In this document: in pieces, positions 1 to 12,129 of the stretch | Layout of the letters: each line of letters begins with the position of its first letter | Numbering within the stretch: position 1 is the stretch's first letter | DNA from: Styela clava | Taxonomy: Eukaryota > Chordata > Ascidiacea > Stolidobranchia > Styelidae | Assembly: GCF_964204865.1 (NCBI RefSeq) | Contig: NC_135250.1 | Coordinates: 8,742,001-8,806,000 of the forward strand | Length of the DNA stretch: 64,000 nucleotides | Direction: 5' to 3' | The notes under the pieces: generated by a model | Databases searched by the model: none | Seen by the model: the letters and a program-made list of their open reading frames with translations, nothing else | What the model was told of the DNA's origin: nothing | Position numbers and translations under genes: made by a program

Positions 1-1349
1 CAATATTTTTTGCCATCAATTGTTCCAAATGTATGTAATCCCTAAATCCCTAAATCTAATAAATACTGATATGCTAAACTAAGACACGCTTTACACACTT
101 TAATAGTAAGCGGTTAAATACAAAATAGACATGAAACGGCGTTAAATCATTATTAATGTAAGTCTGTCGAGTGTACTAAAACATACCCGCTGAGAATTAA
201 TTAGATGCAGAACCAGCGTGTGGCCACCGCAACCTATGCGCCTTTGTAAAATATTAAATTTAACCACTATCAATTAAAATCAACTTTTTATTCTGTGCGA
301 GCAAGACACGTTAAACCAAGTTCCCGTAAACGCGATTTCGTACTTAGTTATTAGGTAATAACGTCTAAAGACGAACTCATTTTCTATGATTATCGTTACA
401 TATCATTATCTACCCAGACTTGGCCCTACTAAAATTCAATACGTCACTATCTTCGCCAGATGCGGCAACTTTTTTCAAAATTCATCGTCGTCTAAAATAC
501 TACAGACTTTCGATCAAACGTGCTTCTATCTTGAACGATAGAAATGTTATCATTAATCATTATCTACCCAGACTTAGCCCTACTCAAATTCAATACGTCA
601 CTATCCTGGCCAGATGCGGCAACTACTTTCAAAATTTATCGGCGACTAAAATACTACGGACACTCGATCAAACGTGCGTCTATCTTGAACGATAGAAACG
701 GACCGAAAAATATGTAATGTTTTGAGAGTGAAATTTAAATGTGACAGATGTTCGCGTTTTGCGATATAACTTTGTATTTCGGAAAATGGTATAATAAAAT
801 TATTAGTAAATAATATTTGATCGCAAGTAATGTTATAACATTTAACGCCTGGCTTTTGGTTTACGTGCATCATTTTTTTGGAAAACTCGTAGGTCGCGAA
901 AAATCATTCATTTAAAATGAAGCAAAGCACGTCTGTAAACAATCAAAGATTGTTGCATTCAGATTATCGGAATATCACCAGTGAGTCGGCACAAATAACG
1001 CTAGCTAGATAGCAAAGAAGGAAAACGCAAAAATGGTGCAATAACGAGTCTTCGCCGTGAGGTTATATTGCCGACTTCTTGTCCTGAATATGCCGATTGA
1101 AATTACAGTGTTTGATGTTTACCGATTTACGGGTTCTTTGCGAGCAGAGCAGCAAGTTTAATTAAACGAGAGAGATTTGCACGTGAGAAAAACGCTCGTC
1201 TATAATTGATAAATTAGAAACCCGAAATACAAAAATTGACGAATGGCGCCGGAAAGGCGGAAACCGAATCCTGTTATCGGATCGCGTTGGATTCGAATAC
1301 TTTGGGATTCGAATCCTCCGGATTCGGTATTCTATATTGCCCATCCCTA
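1..1349. mobile_element. hAT-like non-autonomous element, right part (cut by window edge)
   Basis: Nearly identical along its whole length to 17535-18873, which is the right part of a complete 1591-bp element with hAT-type ends. It finishes in the same terminal inverted repeat (cccatcccta, 1340-1349). Short open frames inside are not conserved between the copies and show no transposase motifs, so the element is taken as non-autonomous. Two tandem units of about 154 bp lie at 404-557 and 558-711. The left end is outside the window, so the target duplication cannot be checked here. Confidence 0.8.
404..711. repeat. 154-bp tandem duplication inside the hAT-like element
   Basis: The segment starting cattatctacccagactt occurs at 404 and again at 558, with about 154 bp spacing and a few substitutions. 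The same two-unit arrangement is present in the second element copy near 17935-18240, so the duplication predates dispersal of the element. Confidence 0.75.
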
Positions 1350-1610
1350 CTGATATTGAAATATAGCATTCTCCCTATTATCATGATGTTTTATCTGGAA
1401 CTTATAATTTTATATTATAGGTTTAATCAAGCTTTTTTTTTCGTGAGATAGAATTCAAATCAATAATTCATAATTGATTGATGAACCCAACTTAAAAGTA
1501 TTGAAGATATGATTTAATATGCTATAACATTACAGAAATATAATATACCATAATATATTTTTCACAAATGTGTTTTAAATTGAATCTGTGATAAATTGTT
1601 TCTTTTACAG

Positions 1611-4600
1611 ACTCTCTCAAAATGAAGAAAGGCCAATGCCAGTACCGGTTCCATTTGCACCAGGATGCTCACATTGGGAGGTGCTTATGTTTTTGTGAAT
1701 TGTGTGAAAATTTTTTCAAAAACAATTGTCTAGGGCAGTGAGCAATTTTTGTTTTCATGCAATAAAAGTGAGGTCATGTGACAGCCATAAAAATTTGTTT
1801 GCAGTTTGCTGACCGTCAACTGGTATACAGTCATCATGATTTTGCCCCTGGGCATCCAAATATAAAGTGAAACGTTTTGATCAATTTTGCAATAGAAGGG
1901 ATGTGCGTTGTTAATGAAGTTGTTTTAAAGTAGGGCGGGTAGCAATAATTTATTCTTTAGCATAGGAATGCAATTTTGAAAATGTTTTTCTCATAGATAT
2001 TATGGGAATGTAGTTCTCCTGAACAAAATCTTCCTTCATCTCCAAATGAAGCTCGAATGTTTGCTCCTATTCTAAATGAAATGAAACATCTAACTAGGAT
2101 CATTCGACTTGAATTTTGTAGCACTCACCTACAATATTATACTGAACTTGATGCAGTTGAACTTACAGGTTGGTGCATTGTTGTTGTAATAGTAAAAGTG
2201 TGTACAAAAGGCTGTTTTTTATACAACAGCACATGCCCTCACTCGAGGCCTTTACTCAAGAAACCACTAATATTTGAGAAGATAATATTTTCAAAGATGG
2301 GGATCATCACCTCTATTATTAAGCAAATTATAGCAGATATTTGATTGTGCACTGTTGCTAGGAATCGTGGTGCCTGTTCAGATAACTCATAATGGGCTAG
2401 CTACTATAAATCATAAAGTATATGTATATATAATTTCTCTATGAAAAAAATAATTTCAGTTGCCGATTTTGTATACCTACTTATACTTCAGAACATTCTA
2501 AATTAGATCAAAGAGCTGGATTTGTTAAAAATATTAATTTATTTTTCAGTCAATAACGATACAATTACAGGTATTAACAAAATGGCCGATATTACCGATA
2601 CACCTGTCTTTCGTAATGTAAGATAATAACTTGTGTGATTTTATATAGGTACTTTGACATACTACCCTTCAACCTCAGTCGATCCTCCAGTGAAACTATT
2701 TGAAGAATTGAAAATAGTTGATGACGGGACTGTCAAATCTTATTCGAATAAAATGAAGGACATATCTCGAAACAAATCGAAAAATGACACCATTTCTGAT
2801 AAATTAAAAGTTGAACACAATAATGGATATTTTGACAATCTTCCACCTGAACTTTTATGTTATATATTCTCATTTTTACCTCTTATGGATTTATGCCGCT
2901 GTGCTCGTGTGTGCAAGCTGTTTCATGAACTTAGCTATGATCCCTCATGGTTTAACAATATCGACCTTAGAAGTTGTTGGCACCTCATTAACGATGATGC
3001 GTTAGAATGCTTGGTTACACATTGTAATCCAAAGTTATATGATGTGACGTGGGAAGACAATAAATCGCCACCTACTCCTCAAGTGCAGGTAAGGTGTTAT
3101 GTGTTGATGTTTAGAAATATAAATTTGTGTATAGTATTTGTAGAATAGCTGATCACGGTGATGAAAAATGTCGTTGAATCTCATTCTAATCTTTTAAATT
3201 TTAAGATTTTAAATTATATTTGCCACCAAATTTTTTAAAATTTTTAGATTTCATATTATATTAACCACCGAAGTCATTATACAATTTGGGACTCAAGTAA
3301 TTTGATTTGCTAAACTGGCTAAAGCAAGTAATGTCATTTTAAAATGTTTCAACTTGACTATAATTTTGGATTTTATTTTGAAAGGAAGCTCTCATAGTAT
3401 ACACATTTATTTTCAGTCGGTGAATTTATCATGGTGTGGTGGTGGTGGAATTGTTTCAAGCGGATCTCTAGTAAATTTTGTCGCGAATTGTGGATCTCAT
3501 GTTCTCACTCATTTGTCACTTGCATCATGTCCGATCGTTTCTGATGAGGTATTGAGCAAAATTTCACATTATTGTCCAAACTTACAACATCTCAATATCT
3601 GGTCATGTGACGCACCCACATCTGAAGGACTGAGGATTTTACACAATTTAACGAAACTTGAATATGTTAATTTTTATCGAACAAAGGTAAGCTTTCTATT
3701 GAAAATTTGAGAAATAAAAATGTGAATTAATTACGGAGTAGCTTCTTAGTTATTTGAATAGAATACCTTCTGTAATATATAAGTTTATTACTTATCGATC
3801 TTAAGATCGGTGAGTATGTTGATAGGTATTTGTCTGTCTGTATGTCTGTCAGATGAACGCGATATCTCAAGAAGGCGAGATTGAATCTGCTCCAAATTTT
3901 GCGTGTGCATTCATCATATCTCGGACCAGAAGCCTATTGATTTTGGATGAATTATGTCGTATAATTAGCAAGTTATTAATTAATTAGTGATGGGACACGC
4001 GGTGTCACTATAGAGTCATGAATCAAAACCGCAGTTTCGATCGATAAGTCTTCGGTCTCCGACCGATATTCTCGTTGAAGTATTGAATCATTTTATTATT
4101 CCGGTGCAGCATTGCATAACTTGCTTTGTGCGCAGGAACTAGATTTCTTGTTGTAATATGGTTCGATCTGAAGTAGTTATTTGTTGCTGTTTTATTACAA
4201 ACAAGTCAAACTAGAAAAACACAAATATTGACAACCTAACTCTGTTCAGAACTATTAACATGGGCCAGGGAAACAGTGTTTTTATATAACTCTTTTTTTT
4301 TATTTATATTAAATTTTTATCTTTCCAGATAGATGATGCTGGAATTCTATGCATTCTTCATTCTAATCCAAACTTACAAAGCATAAATCTTGGAAGCTGT
4401 ATTTGCATTCTTGATTTTGATAGGTACGCAATCATGACTTATCATAGACAACTAGCAAATTTTTTTATAATGCTATTTCGAGTTTCGAGTTAAGTGTCAA
4501 CTTTTTAAAAGTGTAAGAATTTTTATATCATGTTAGGTGTTAGCTCTTCTCAACAAGGAAAATAAACTGACAATAGTTTAATCATTCGAAAGAAAGCAAT

Positions 4601-7490
4601 CATCGATGTTTCAATCGCTGCATATAAATTTAGGGATTATACATAGGAATTACCGTAATCCAAGCTTCGAGGTTCAAGCACACTCGTATTAAATTTACAA
4701 TCAGAAAGATTGCCACAGAAATTGGAAATTTTCTTTTATATAATTATTCAACATTATTTTGATCGTTGCAGGGTTCTTGTTGAATTGTCTCAACATTGTC
4801 CTAAAATAAGAAGTTTAGATTGCTGGAGAGCAAAAAGTTTGACAAGCCATGGACTTAACTCATTAACGACTTCATGCAATTTTATTGAAGAACTTGATTT
4901 GGGATGGTAAGAGGAAGTTTCAATTTAACCCAGAGTGTGATAAATTGGTTAGGCAAATATAATTGGTTTATATGATTATACAGAGCTTTTGGGATGATAG
5001 TGTGAGAACACATTTTAAATTTTTTTTGGGATTTTGCTTTTAAGAGAGTCGCAGTTGTGAATATACTATCTTTTTTTTTTATAATTTCTCCCCAATCCCA
5101 CTTACTAATAGAGGTTTAAAACAACGATTACCAAAATTTTCTTTTTTAAATGTCTGTTTTTGCTCAAAATAAAAAGCGAGAAGCATTATTTTTTTCTAAC
5201 TTGATTGAATAAATACTCTTCTGGTTTAATAAGTTGACAAAAAATGTGAGTCGATTAGCCTCTACTGATGAAGTTATATGGTAATTCAAATTTCTGGCAT
5301 TCTTGTAAATCAATTTTAGCCTTGAATTTTATATCCAAATCGATTACTACAAAATACATTTATTATGTTTTTTAATTGCAAGATGGATTTCAGAATGCCC
5401 ATCGATTAGAATTTCTAATACATCCCAGCATAAATCAAATTTGTCTAATATTTTATTTGCACTGCTAAAATTGTGTGTTTCACATGCAAAATTTTGATTA
5501 TGTCAACTCCTAAAAAGCACTTGAAATGGGTAGAATTTCGTTTCTAATTAAATTTCTTAAATGTAATAATATTGATTGCTTATTATTTAAATGAATTTGA
5601 GCATTCAAATTTTGTTATTCAATTTCAATATGGTGGAGATAGGTAATCAATTGATGAATTTCTACATAATCATCATTGCGTGGTATCAGACGTTGATCAC
5701 GCAGTGATGAGTAATTAAAAAAGCTTACTGTATTGTTTTAATATACGAGAAATGATGGTAACATGTATTAAATTGAGTCATTTCAGATATGTAGTGATTA
5801 ATATTACATCACTATTGATTCATGATATGACATTCTAGTGGGAAAAGATTTATTTTAATACCATCGAGTATGGACATTATATGAATTTTGTTTAAGTTCT
5901 GCCCATCAATGATTTATTCAATGATAATAATTCATAAACTCAATGACATCTAAAAAATTGAATAATACAAATGATTATATCTGATAAAATGCTGCTTATA
6001 CATTTTTTATAGTTTCCAAAATAAAACCGAATAGTTTATTATCCTGAAAAATCATTTTCATTTGGAATATAAGACAAACAAGTCTAGAAGGAATAGCCGC
6101 ACAAATCACTATATTTTGAAGACCAATTTAAAAAGCCCAAAACAGTTATTATACAAGTCGATTTTCATTTTACCCATACATTCAGTGAAATGATACCTAT
6201 GTTATGATAGCATATTTGATTGATTCCTGTTCCAAAACTATATTTTATTTTTATGTTCATATGAACTTGATAGCTTATGGTGAATCTGAATTAAAATCAG
6301 ATTTCAGTATTGTCTCCATTAACCCAAATTTATTTTCATCTGTTCAAATAATTATTTACCCTTTGCACACAAGCTATTGCAGATTTGTACTGATTACTGG
6401 CTAGTGAAATAGTGTGATATTGGTGTGTAGGCTCTTTTGACCATGCTATGCTATGTTGCAATAATTAGATATATCCTCTAATCACTGAAGTTTCGGTTAA
6501 CACTCATCACTGGCCTTCTCAACAATGGCTTCTAACTTGTAATTGCTTTGTTCAAAGGTGTGGAGGATTGCAGAGCAGTTCAGGTTGTTTCCAGATATTG
6601 GCGTCGAATTGTCCTCATTTAACCAAGTTATATGTGACTGCCAACAGAACTATATCAGATGCTGAAATCAATGCCCTGAGCAAGAACTGCCCTAAGCTAG
6701 AGTAAGTTATACTCATTTCTAAGTTTATATTTTGAATGTAAGTTGTTCAATAAATTAATTATGTATTAAAGGAATTAATTTTGTGTTACACAAGTCAATT
6801 GAAGATTAGATATTGTGAATCAACATTTGCTGATGGTTGGTATTGCTTGCATGTAATATTTTTTTCGAATCATTTAATTTGAATTTCCATGATGCAAGTC
6901 TTGAAAGGGTTTAGTTTGGTAATAGGCTCATGTTATCAGTAAGACACTCTTGCATATAAGACCCCCCCCCCCCTCCCCCTTCGCTAAAATGGTGAATTTA
7001 TAAATATTTGCATATAAGCCGACCCTACAAATTGTACGCTCTTATTGTGAGTACTTAGCATGGTTCAAGTTTTTCTGAGTTATAAACGTATAAGCCGAAT
7101 TTTTAGTGCGATCAGAGGTATGTGCATATTAGCCCCACCCCTTAGTTAGGCAAATTTTGAGTTCTAAACTCGGATTATATGCGAGAATATACAGCAGTTG
7201 TTAATAATTCGTGACCATTGGATATAACATCAAGCTTATATTGAATGAGATGTCCCACCTAACCTCATTCAGATGACTTCTAATAAATATCTCATTTTCA
7301 CAGGAAATTGGACATTCTTGGAACAAGATTGGTTACTGTACCTTCTATTATCAATCTCCTTGAATCAAGCAAGAATTTTATTTTTCTGGATGTTTCTTTT
7401 TGTTTTGCATTCTCCAAAGAAGTCGTCCACTCATTGGACCAACAATATCCTCATGTATCGATAAAAAGAAGCTTTCAAGAAGATAACTGA
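1611..7490 (+). CDS. FBXL4: F-box/LRR protein FBXL4 (5' exons missing)
   Basis: Substrate-recognition subunit of an SCF (SKP1-CUL1-F-box) ubiquitin ligase; vertebrate FBXL4 acts at mitochondria and restrains mitophagy. Exons read as 1611-1680, 1997-2168, 2649-3088, 3417-3686, 4329-4423, 4772-4906, 6558-6701 and 7304-7490, all with GT/AG borders and consistent phase, giving 503 codons and a TGA at 7488-7490. Family landmarks include YYTELDAVEL (exon 2), an F-box starting NNGYFDNLPPELL in exon 3, then leucine-rich repeats through exons 4-8, with EELDLGW, KLDILGTR and FLDVSFC as in human FBXL4. Human FBXL4 is 621 residues, so roughly the first 120-150 residues must lie upstream. The first exon here starts in mid-codon and the sequence before it is a transposon, so the missing exons are probably outside the window. 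The long intron 4907-6557 holds no gene. Confidence 0.93.
3789..4050. repeat. Putative small inverted-repeat element in FBXL4 intron
   Basis: Begins cttatcgatc and ends with its exact reverse complement gatcgataag, about 260 bp apart, inside the 3687-4328 intron. The interior has a short gtctgtctgt run. No target duplication was identified, so the borders are approximate. Confidence 0.35.
6946..7195. mobile_element. Putative MITE with 'gcatataagcc' ends and a C-run
   Basis: The last FBXL4 intron contains several copies of a gcatataag/cgtataagcc motif. The left end (tcttgcatataagac) matches the reverse complement of the right end (tctcgcatataatcc), as in a miniature inverted-repeat element. 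A run of 14 C residues, with one T soon after, lies near 6962. No clean target duplication was found. Confidence 0.45.
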
Positions 7491-7547
7491 GTAAATTTAT
7501 CATAAATATTGCATCTCACTTTATCAAACACCATTTAACTGTACTAA

Positions 7548-7590
7548 AATAAACTTATGCTAGATTGATACATGCTTATATCCTAATAAA
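7548..7590 (+). terminator. FBXL4 polyadenylation signals
   Basis: AATAAA hexamers at 7548-7553 and 7585-7590, 58 and 95 bases after the FBXL4 stop codon. They suit a short 3' untranslated region. Confidence 0.6.
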
Positions 7591-10500
7591 GCGTGTATGA
7601 TTAGAATGCTAAAATAACTATCTATATGCAAGCAAAAAATTGTGTTTACTGTATACCCAAAATTTTAATTCAAGCCAAAATAAATTTTAATCTTGCCAGA
7701 CATTTTTGTTATTGTCCCAAATTAAAATTGCTCCAGGTCGATATTGTCATTGTCATATCTCCTGTTTTTTTTCAATGAAAGAGCAAAAGGATAACTCATG
7801 AAATTTTGCAAAATTTACTTTGGAATACTAAAATGTTAAGAAATAATTTGTAAAATGTTTTTGCTTTGCAACCACTCAGAGAAACATTTAAATTGTCTGT
7901 TGCAGCTTTTCAATGTATATCAAAATCTGTGTGACCAATGAATCAAGTTACTTTTTCAAACTGAACTTCATCCTATATTGAGATAGGAAAAATGGTGTAA
8001 GCTTTATCTGCAATTGCTGTTAAAAAGAGCCTTTGTCAAATAATTGTGATGCGCTTAATAAAACAATAACTCTGTAAGGTTTAGGCTTCAAAAAAATATT
8101 TATTTCTTGCAAAAAAGCTCTTTCAATTTTCTTCATTTGATTTTCTATTAGCTAAATTTGTAAGGCAAATCTTGATTCATTCACTTATTGACTGAATAAT
8201 ATATTTTGATGTGATATATATTATTTGCAATCCTTCATTTTTTATTTTATTTAACTGTATTTAGTATATATATTTTTTTGAAATATCCCAGACTGAAATT
8301 TATCTCTATATTTTAAAAATTTATTTTGTGTATTTTAGTATTCAGTATTATGTGTTTATTTTACAAATATCTATCTCCAAAATGAGCATTTGAGTTTTAA
8401 ACATTTTCTGTAGTTAACACAATTTTTTTTTTGGAGATTCTGGCATTGTGAAATTATTGAAATGTGGTACGGGGATTGGACCCTTACTATTACAGAAAAT
8501 TGTACAAGGTTAGTTGATATGCTTGAAGATTTAGGTTCAAGCTGTGGTCAGAGTGTCAAAAAGATGTCAGAAGTTTTCAAATTTAAAAATGTTTGTCAAG
8601 TGCGCAAATGAGAGAATGTTTTAAGATTTCGAGCAGTTCATATTCAATCGTGAATACCCAATTTGATACCAGATCAAAATGACCCCTGGCATACAACTTA
8701 GGCTTGTGTTTGTGGAAACTACAACTGCGTTAGGAATTAGAACTGCCTTGTTTGTTCAATCTACCGTAATTGAAAATCTTAAGCTGAGCTAATGTTGAGC
8801 GATTTACACTTGTGACACATTAGCTCTAACTCGTGTCGGCTCGCAATTGACTTTAGAAATGATACATCACTAACGCTTCCCTCCCTGGCTTTATCATGCA
8901 TTTTACTATTTATTTGGAAATGAAGCTACCGAATTTTGGTACTGGAACTATGTGATCGAATAAGAATAGAACTGGGTCACTTGAAATGTCCATACTGAAA
9001 GTAAAAATTGCCTGAACATACAATTTTAACGGTAGGTAAAATTTGGTCACAATTGATTTTCGCTATTGCAGAAAATGGGATGAATATAAAATACTGTATA
9101 GCTATATGTATCAGCTAGTACATATTATAATAGTTATTTAAACTGTATACACAGTTTTTTGAAACCACAGTATACACACAAACATAAATCTCAACTTTAA
9201 TATAACTTTGTTTAAGAGTGACACAATAAGCTCATCAGAGCTTTCAATCTCATGGTCAAGAACGGATATGTCACTGTTTTAAAATTTGTACTGTTGAATA
9301 TTTCAACTTAACCATATGGCGAACGGTTGGATTAGTTGTTATTTGTTTTAGGATGCATGGACTTGGTGGTAGAAGAAGCCATAGGACATGCAGAGCAAAC
9401 CCAAGCATTCAAAAATTGTGTTGAAAACAGCCAGCGATAGCAAACCAATCAAAACGCGCATTTATCAAATAGACAAAACCCACAAATACGAATGTCCTCG
9501 CGAACGAATGCGAGAGAGCCGCATAAGTTGTAACTTCAACACCGAAACAATCGCTTTCGAAGAAATAATGAAGTTTTGGTATTTTATTGCCCTCTTGTGG
9601 ATGATTTGGGTTAAATACTATCCAATTCTTGCAATTTATTCTGAACACGAACAATTGAATTCTATAATAAATAGTTTCGGAATATTTTCATAATTTATGT
9701 CATGTCTACAAATTTAGAGCCAAACAACATCCACGCCCCTGTCTTTTCGATACGATACTAAATTTATGACCCAGTCACAAGAGGGCACTGACACACTGCG
9801 AAAAAAGGGGTTTTGATCCGATCAAGTTCGCGGCGAATTTAGGCGGCTTTTTGATCCCTATTTTGTCACTTTTGGCCAAAATATACTTCGTTTTTTCGGA
9901 ATTACATACTCAAATGAAGTCTATAACTGAAAATCTGTTCAGGTGTGTCGTCATAAACGATTTTTTAGGTTGGGTCATCTCAGATCAGCACCAAATTTAG
10001 ATCTTGATTTCGAAATTCGTCACTGTCTGACTGTAGGCGTTGAGTTTAGATTGCGTCGCAAATGGAGTTATAGAAACTTGAAAGAAATAATTTTGTCGAA
10101 CCTATGTACCGGTATTATAACTTTTCTTTGAACTTTATTCAAATTCAGAAACTTCGCTGATCAGATCATTCTTATGTTATCTTTATGTTAAGCAGGCTGG
10201 AGGTTTTTAGTTGCCATCCTTTTCTATATTTTAATTGTTCTCCCACCAGAAATAAAATGAATTCCAGACCAAACTATTACAGTATTATTCTCAATATATT
10301 TTATGCAATTCCTCCGATTCTATTGTGATCACAAACAGATTTTGCCCTAGTGCAGCAGTTATAGTAAAAGAAGTCAGGTTGTATTTTGTGAAATTCTGAA
10401 ATTACTTAATGTGAAGCCTTTTCATATCAATTCACACAGTCTGACAGTCATGTGCTTTTCACACAGGAATCTCCATGTCATATAACAGTATAATCAGTAC

Positions 10501-12126
10501 AATAGACTTGGCTCAACTGTTTGATATTTCTGTATTTAGAATTGTAGAAAATTGTACGAAACAATGTTCATTTCAATTTTTACACAATATTACGTTTAGG
10601 CTTTATGAATGTCTCATGTTCAAATTCTGAAATTTGAATGTATTCGGAATTCTTTGTTGGTAGAAAATTTTTTGAGTGCATTCAAAATAATGATTTATTT
10701 GATTTTGGATATCTGTATGTCTTTTTATACCAAATATTTTAGATCATTTGCATCCAGTTTTATTAGACAATCTGCAGTGACGTCAGCCTTGATAAGGGAG
10801 AGGCAAGGAAGACTTTATTTAGTACTATATTAATACTGTAATAATGATATATAAATAATTCGCCTTCTCTATTATATTATGTAAAACGTAAAACCGAGAA
10901 TTTTTCAGAATTCTAATGCCTCTGTCAAAGGTGTATTTTATCATTGTTGGGTGTTGTGTAGTTTCGTACCTCAAATACTTCTAGTGCAGTAGTGGGTGTA
11001 GCATAACGATTTTTGCACATATCAATCCTAACCCCCACCTGTCTACGTCATCCAAAAATTACATCACTACGAAGTCACAATCACGTCATAGATATAGAGC
11101 TTGCCAAAGTATACCTAAGATGGCCCGAAATTGCAGCGGCGTCGACAATAAAGAAATCACTAACAGCACCGATCTCTCCCATATCGGGACCGTTGCTGCG
11201 AGAAATAAATTGCTCAATTTCGGGTGATCATCTGCGCGCCTTGGATGTCAGTTTGAATAGTTTGAAGGACCTTATTACATAACTGTCACGTCGTAGTGAA
11301 GTAATTTTAGGATAATGCAGTCAGGTGGGGGTTAGGATTGACATATGCAAAAATTGTTATGCTACGCCAGCTAGAAGTACTTGAGGTACAACCCAGATAG
11401 TTATAGTTCGGTGCAATGATGCATATTTCGAACTACGGCAGAAATTGACTTGTTATTGTTGCATGGTTACTTTTCCATGCTAGTATGAGTAAAGCATGAG
11501 TATGTTGCATGCTTTTAACAAAAGTGTCCCAAGTGCCGTAGTAAGAGCTGTATACAGGTTCTATTGGTTTGATTTCCAAATTTATAAGTCCGAGAAAAGT
11601 TGTTTTTGTGAGATTTACTGAGGACCAAATATTACTTGTCATTCGTTTTATTATTGAGGAAAATTCCGTATCGAAGTTGCTCTATGGACACAGGGTCTTT
11701 GTCCAGAGCAGGACATAGTCTGAGTCTAACATGTTTTCCCAGTTCGACGAAATTCAATGGTAATAATAGAAAACATTTTCTATATACAGTCAAAGACAAT
11801 TAGGTTTTTAGGCGTTTTTACAACATGTTGGCGAATGTATACACCAAAGTTTTTGTTATTAAAATTAGGGTTCGGATATGGAGAGGGAAAATTCGTTCTA
11901 ACCTGGAATCGGAGTCAGATTTTTCTCAACCTGAAGTCTGTGTTGATCGCATGCCCTGTTTTTGCTTGTTTTTGTACTTTCCTTATCTAGTGAGCAATTT
12001 TTTTTTTATTTCCCTATTGAATTTTGATGTGGGCACATCGGCCCTGTAATGCCTTTCTTCGTTATAGAAGTCTTTGTGAAAACATCGCAAAAATAAAATT
12101 CACTTATTATGGTTTTACTCTAACAG
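7591..12126. other. FBXL4-MAU2 spacer, no supported gene
   Basis: About 4.5 kb of AT-rich DNA. Open frames such as 9388-9693 show no recognisable domain or splice context. It contains a fold-back element (10966-11389) and a possible 200-bp inverted-repeat element near 9586-9790 whose ends read tgccctcttgtg and cacaagagggca. The distal part should hold the MAU2 promoter and any 5' untranslated exon, but I see no definite core promoter element. Confidence 0.6.
10966..11389. mobile_element. Fold-back (long inverted repeat) element
   Basis: The left arm starts gtacctcaaatacttctag and continues through gtagcataacgatttttgca and caatcctaacccccacctg. The right arm is its near-exact reverse complement and ends ctagaagtacttgaggtac at 11389. 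The arms are at least 100 bp each, with weaker pairing continuing inward (tacatcactacga versus tcgtagtgaagta). The single strand would form a long hairpin. Confidence 0.7.
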
Positions 12127-12129
12127 ATG
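12117..12129 (+). promoter_or_regulatory. Possible (trans-)splice acceptor abutting MAU2 ATG
   Basis: The bases before the MAU2 start codon read tactctaacag followed directly by ATG. This fits a 3' splice site, either for a 5' untranslated intron or for spliced-leader addition, which is known in tunicates. The pyrimidine tract is weak, so chance is possible. Confidence 0.35.

Noticed and set aside
420-1451. Several open frames of 60-91 codons near the window start
   Set aside because: They lie in or overlap a non-autonomous hAT-like element and are altered or broken in its second copy; no transposase motifs.
9388-9693. 101-codon open frame downstream of FBXL4
   Set aside because: No recognisable domain, no splice or promoter context, an overlapping frame of similar length on the other strand.
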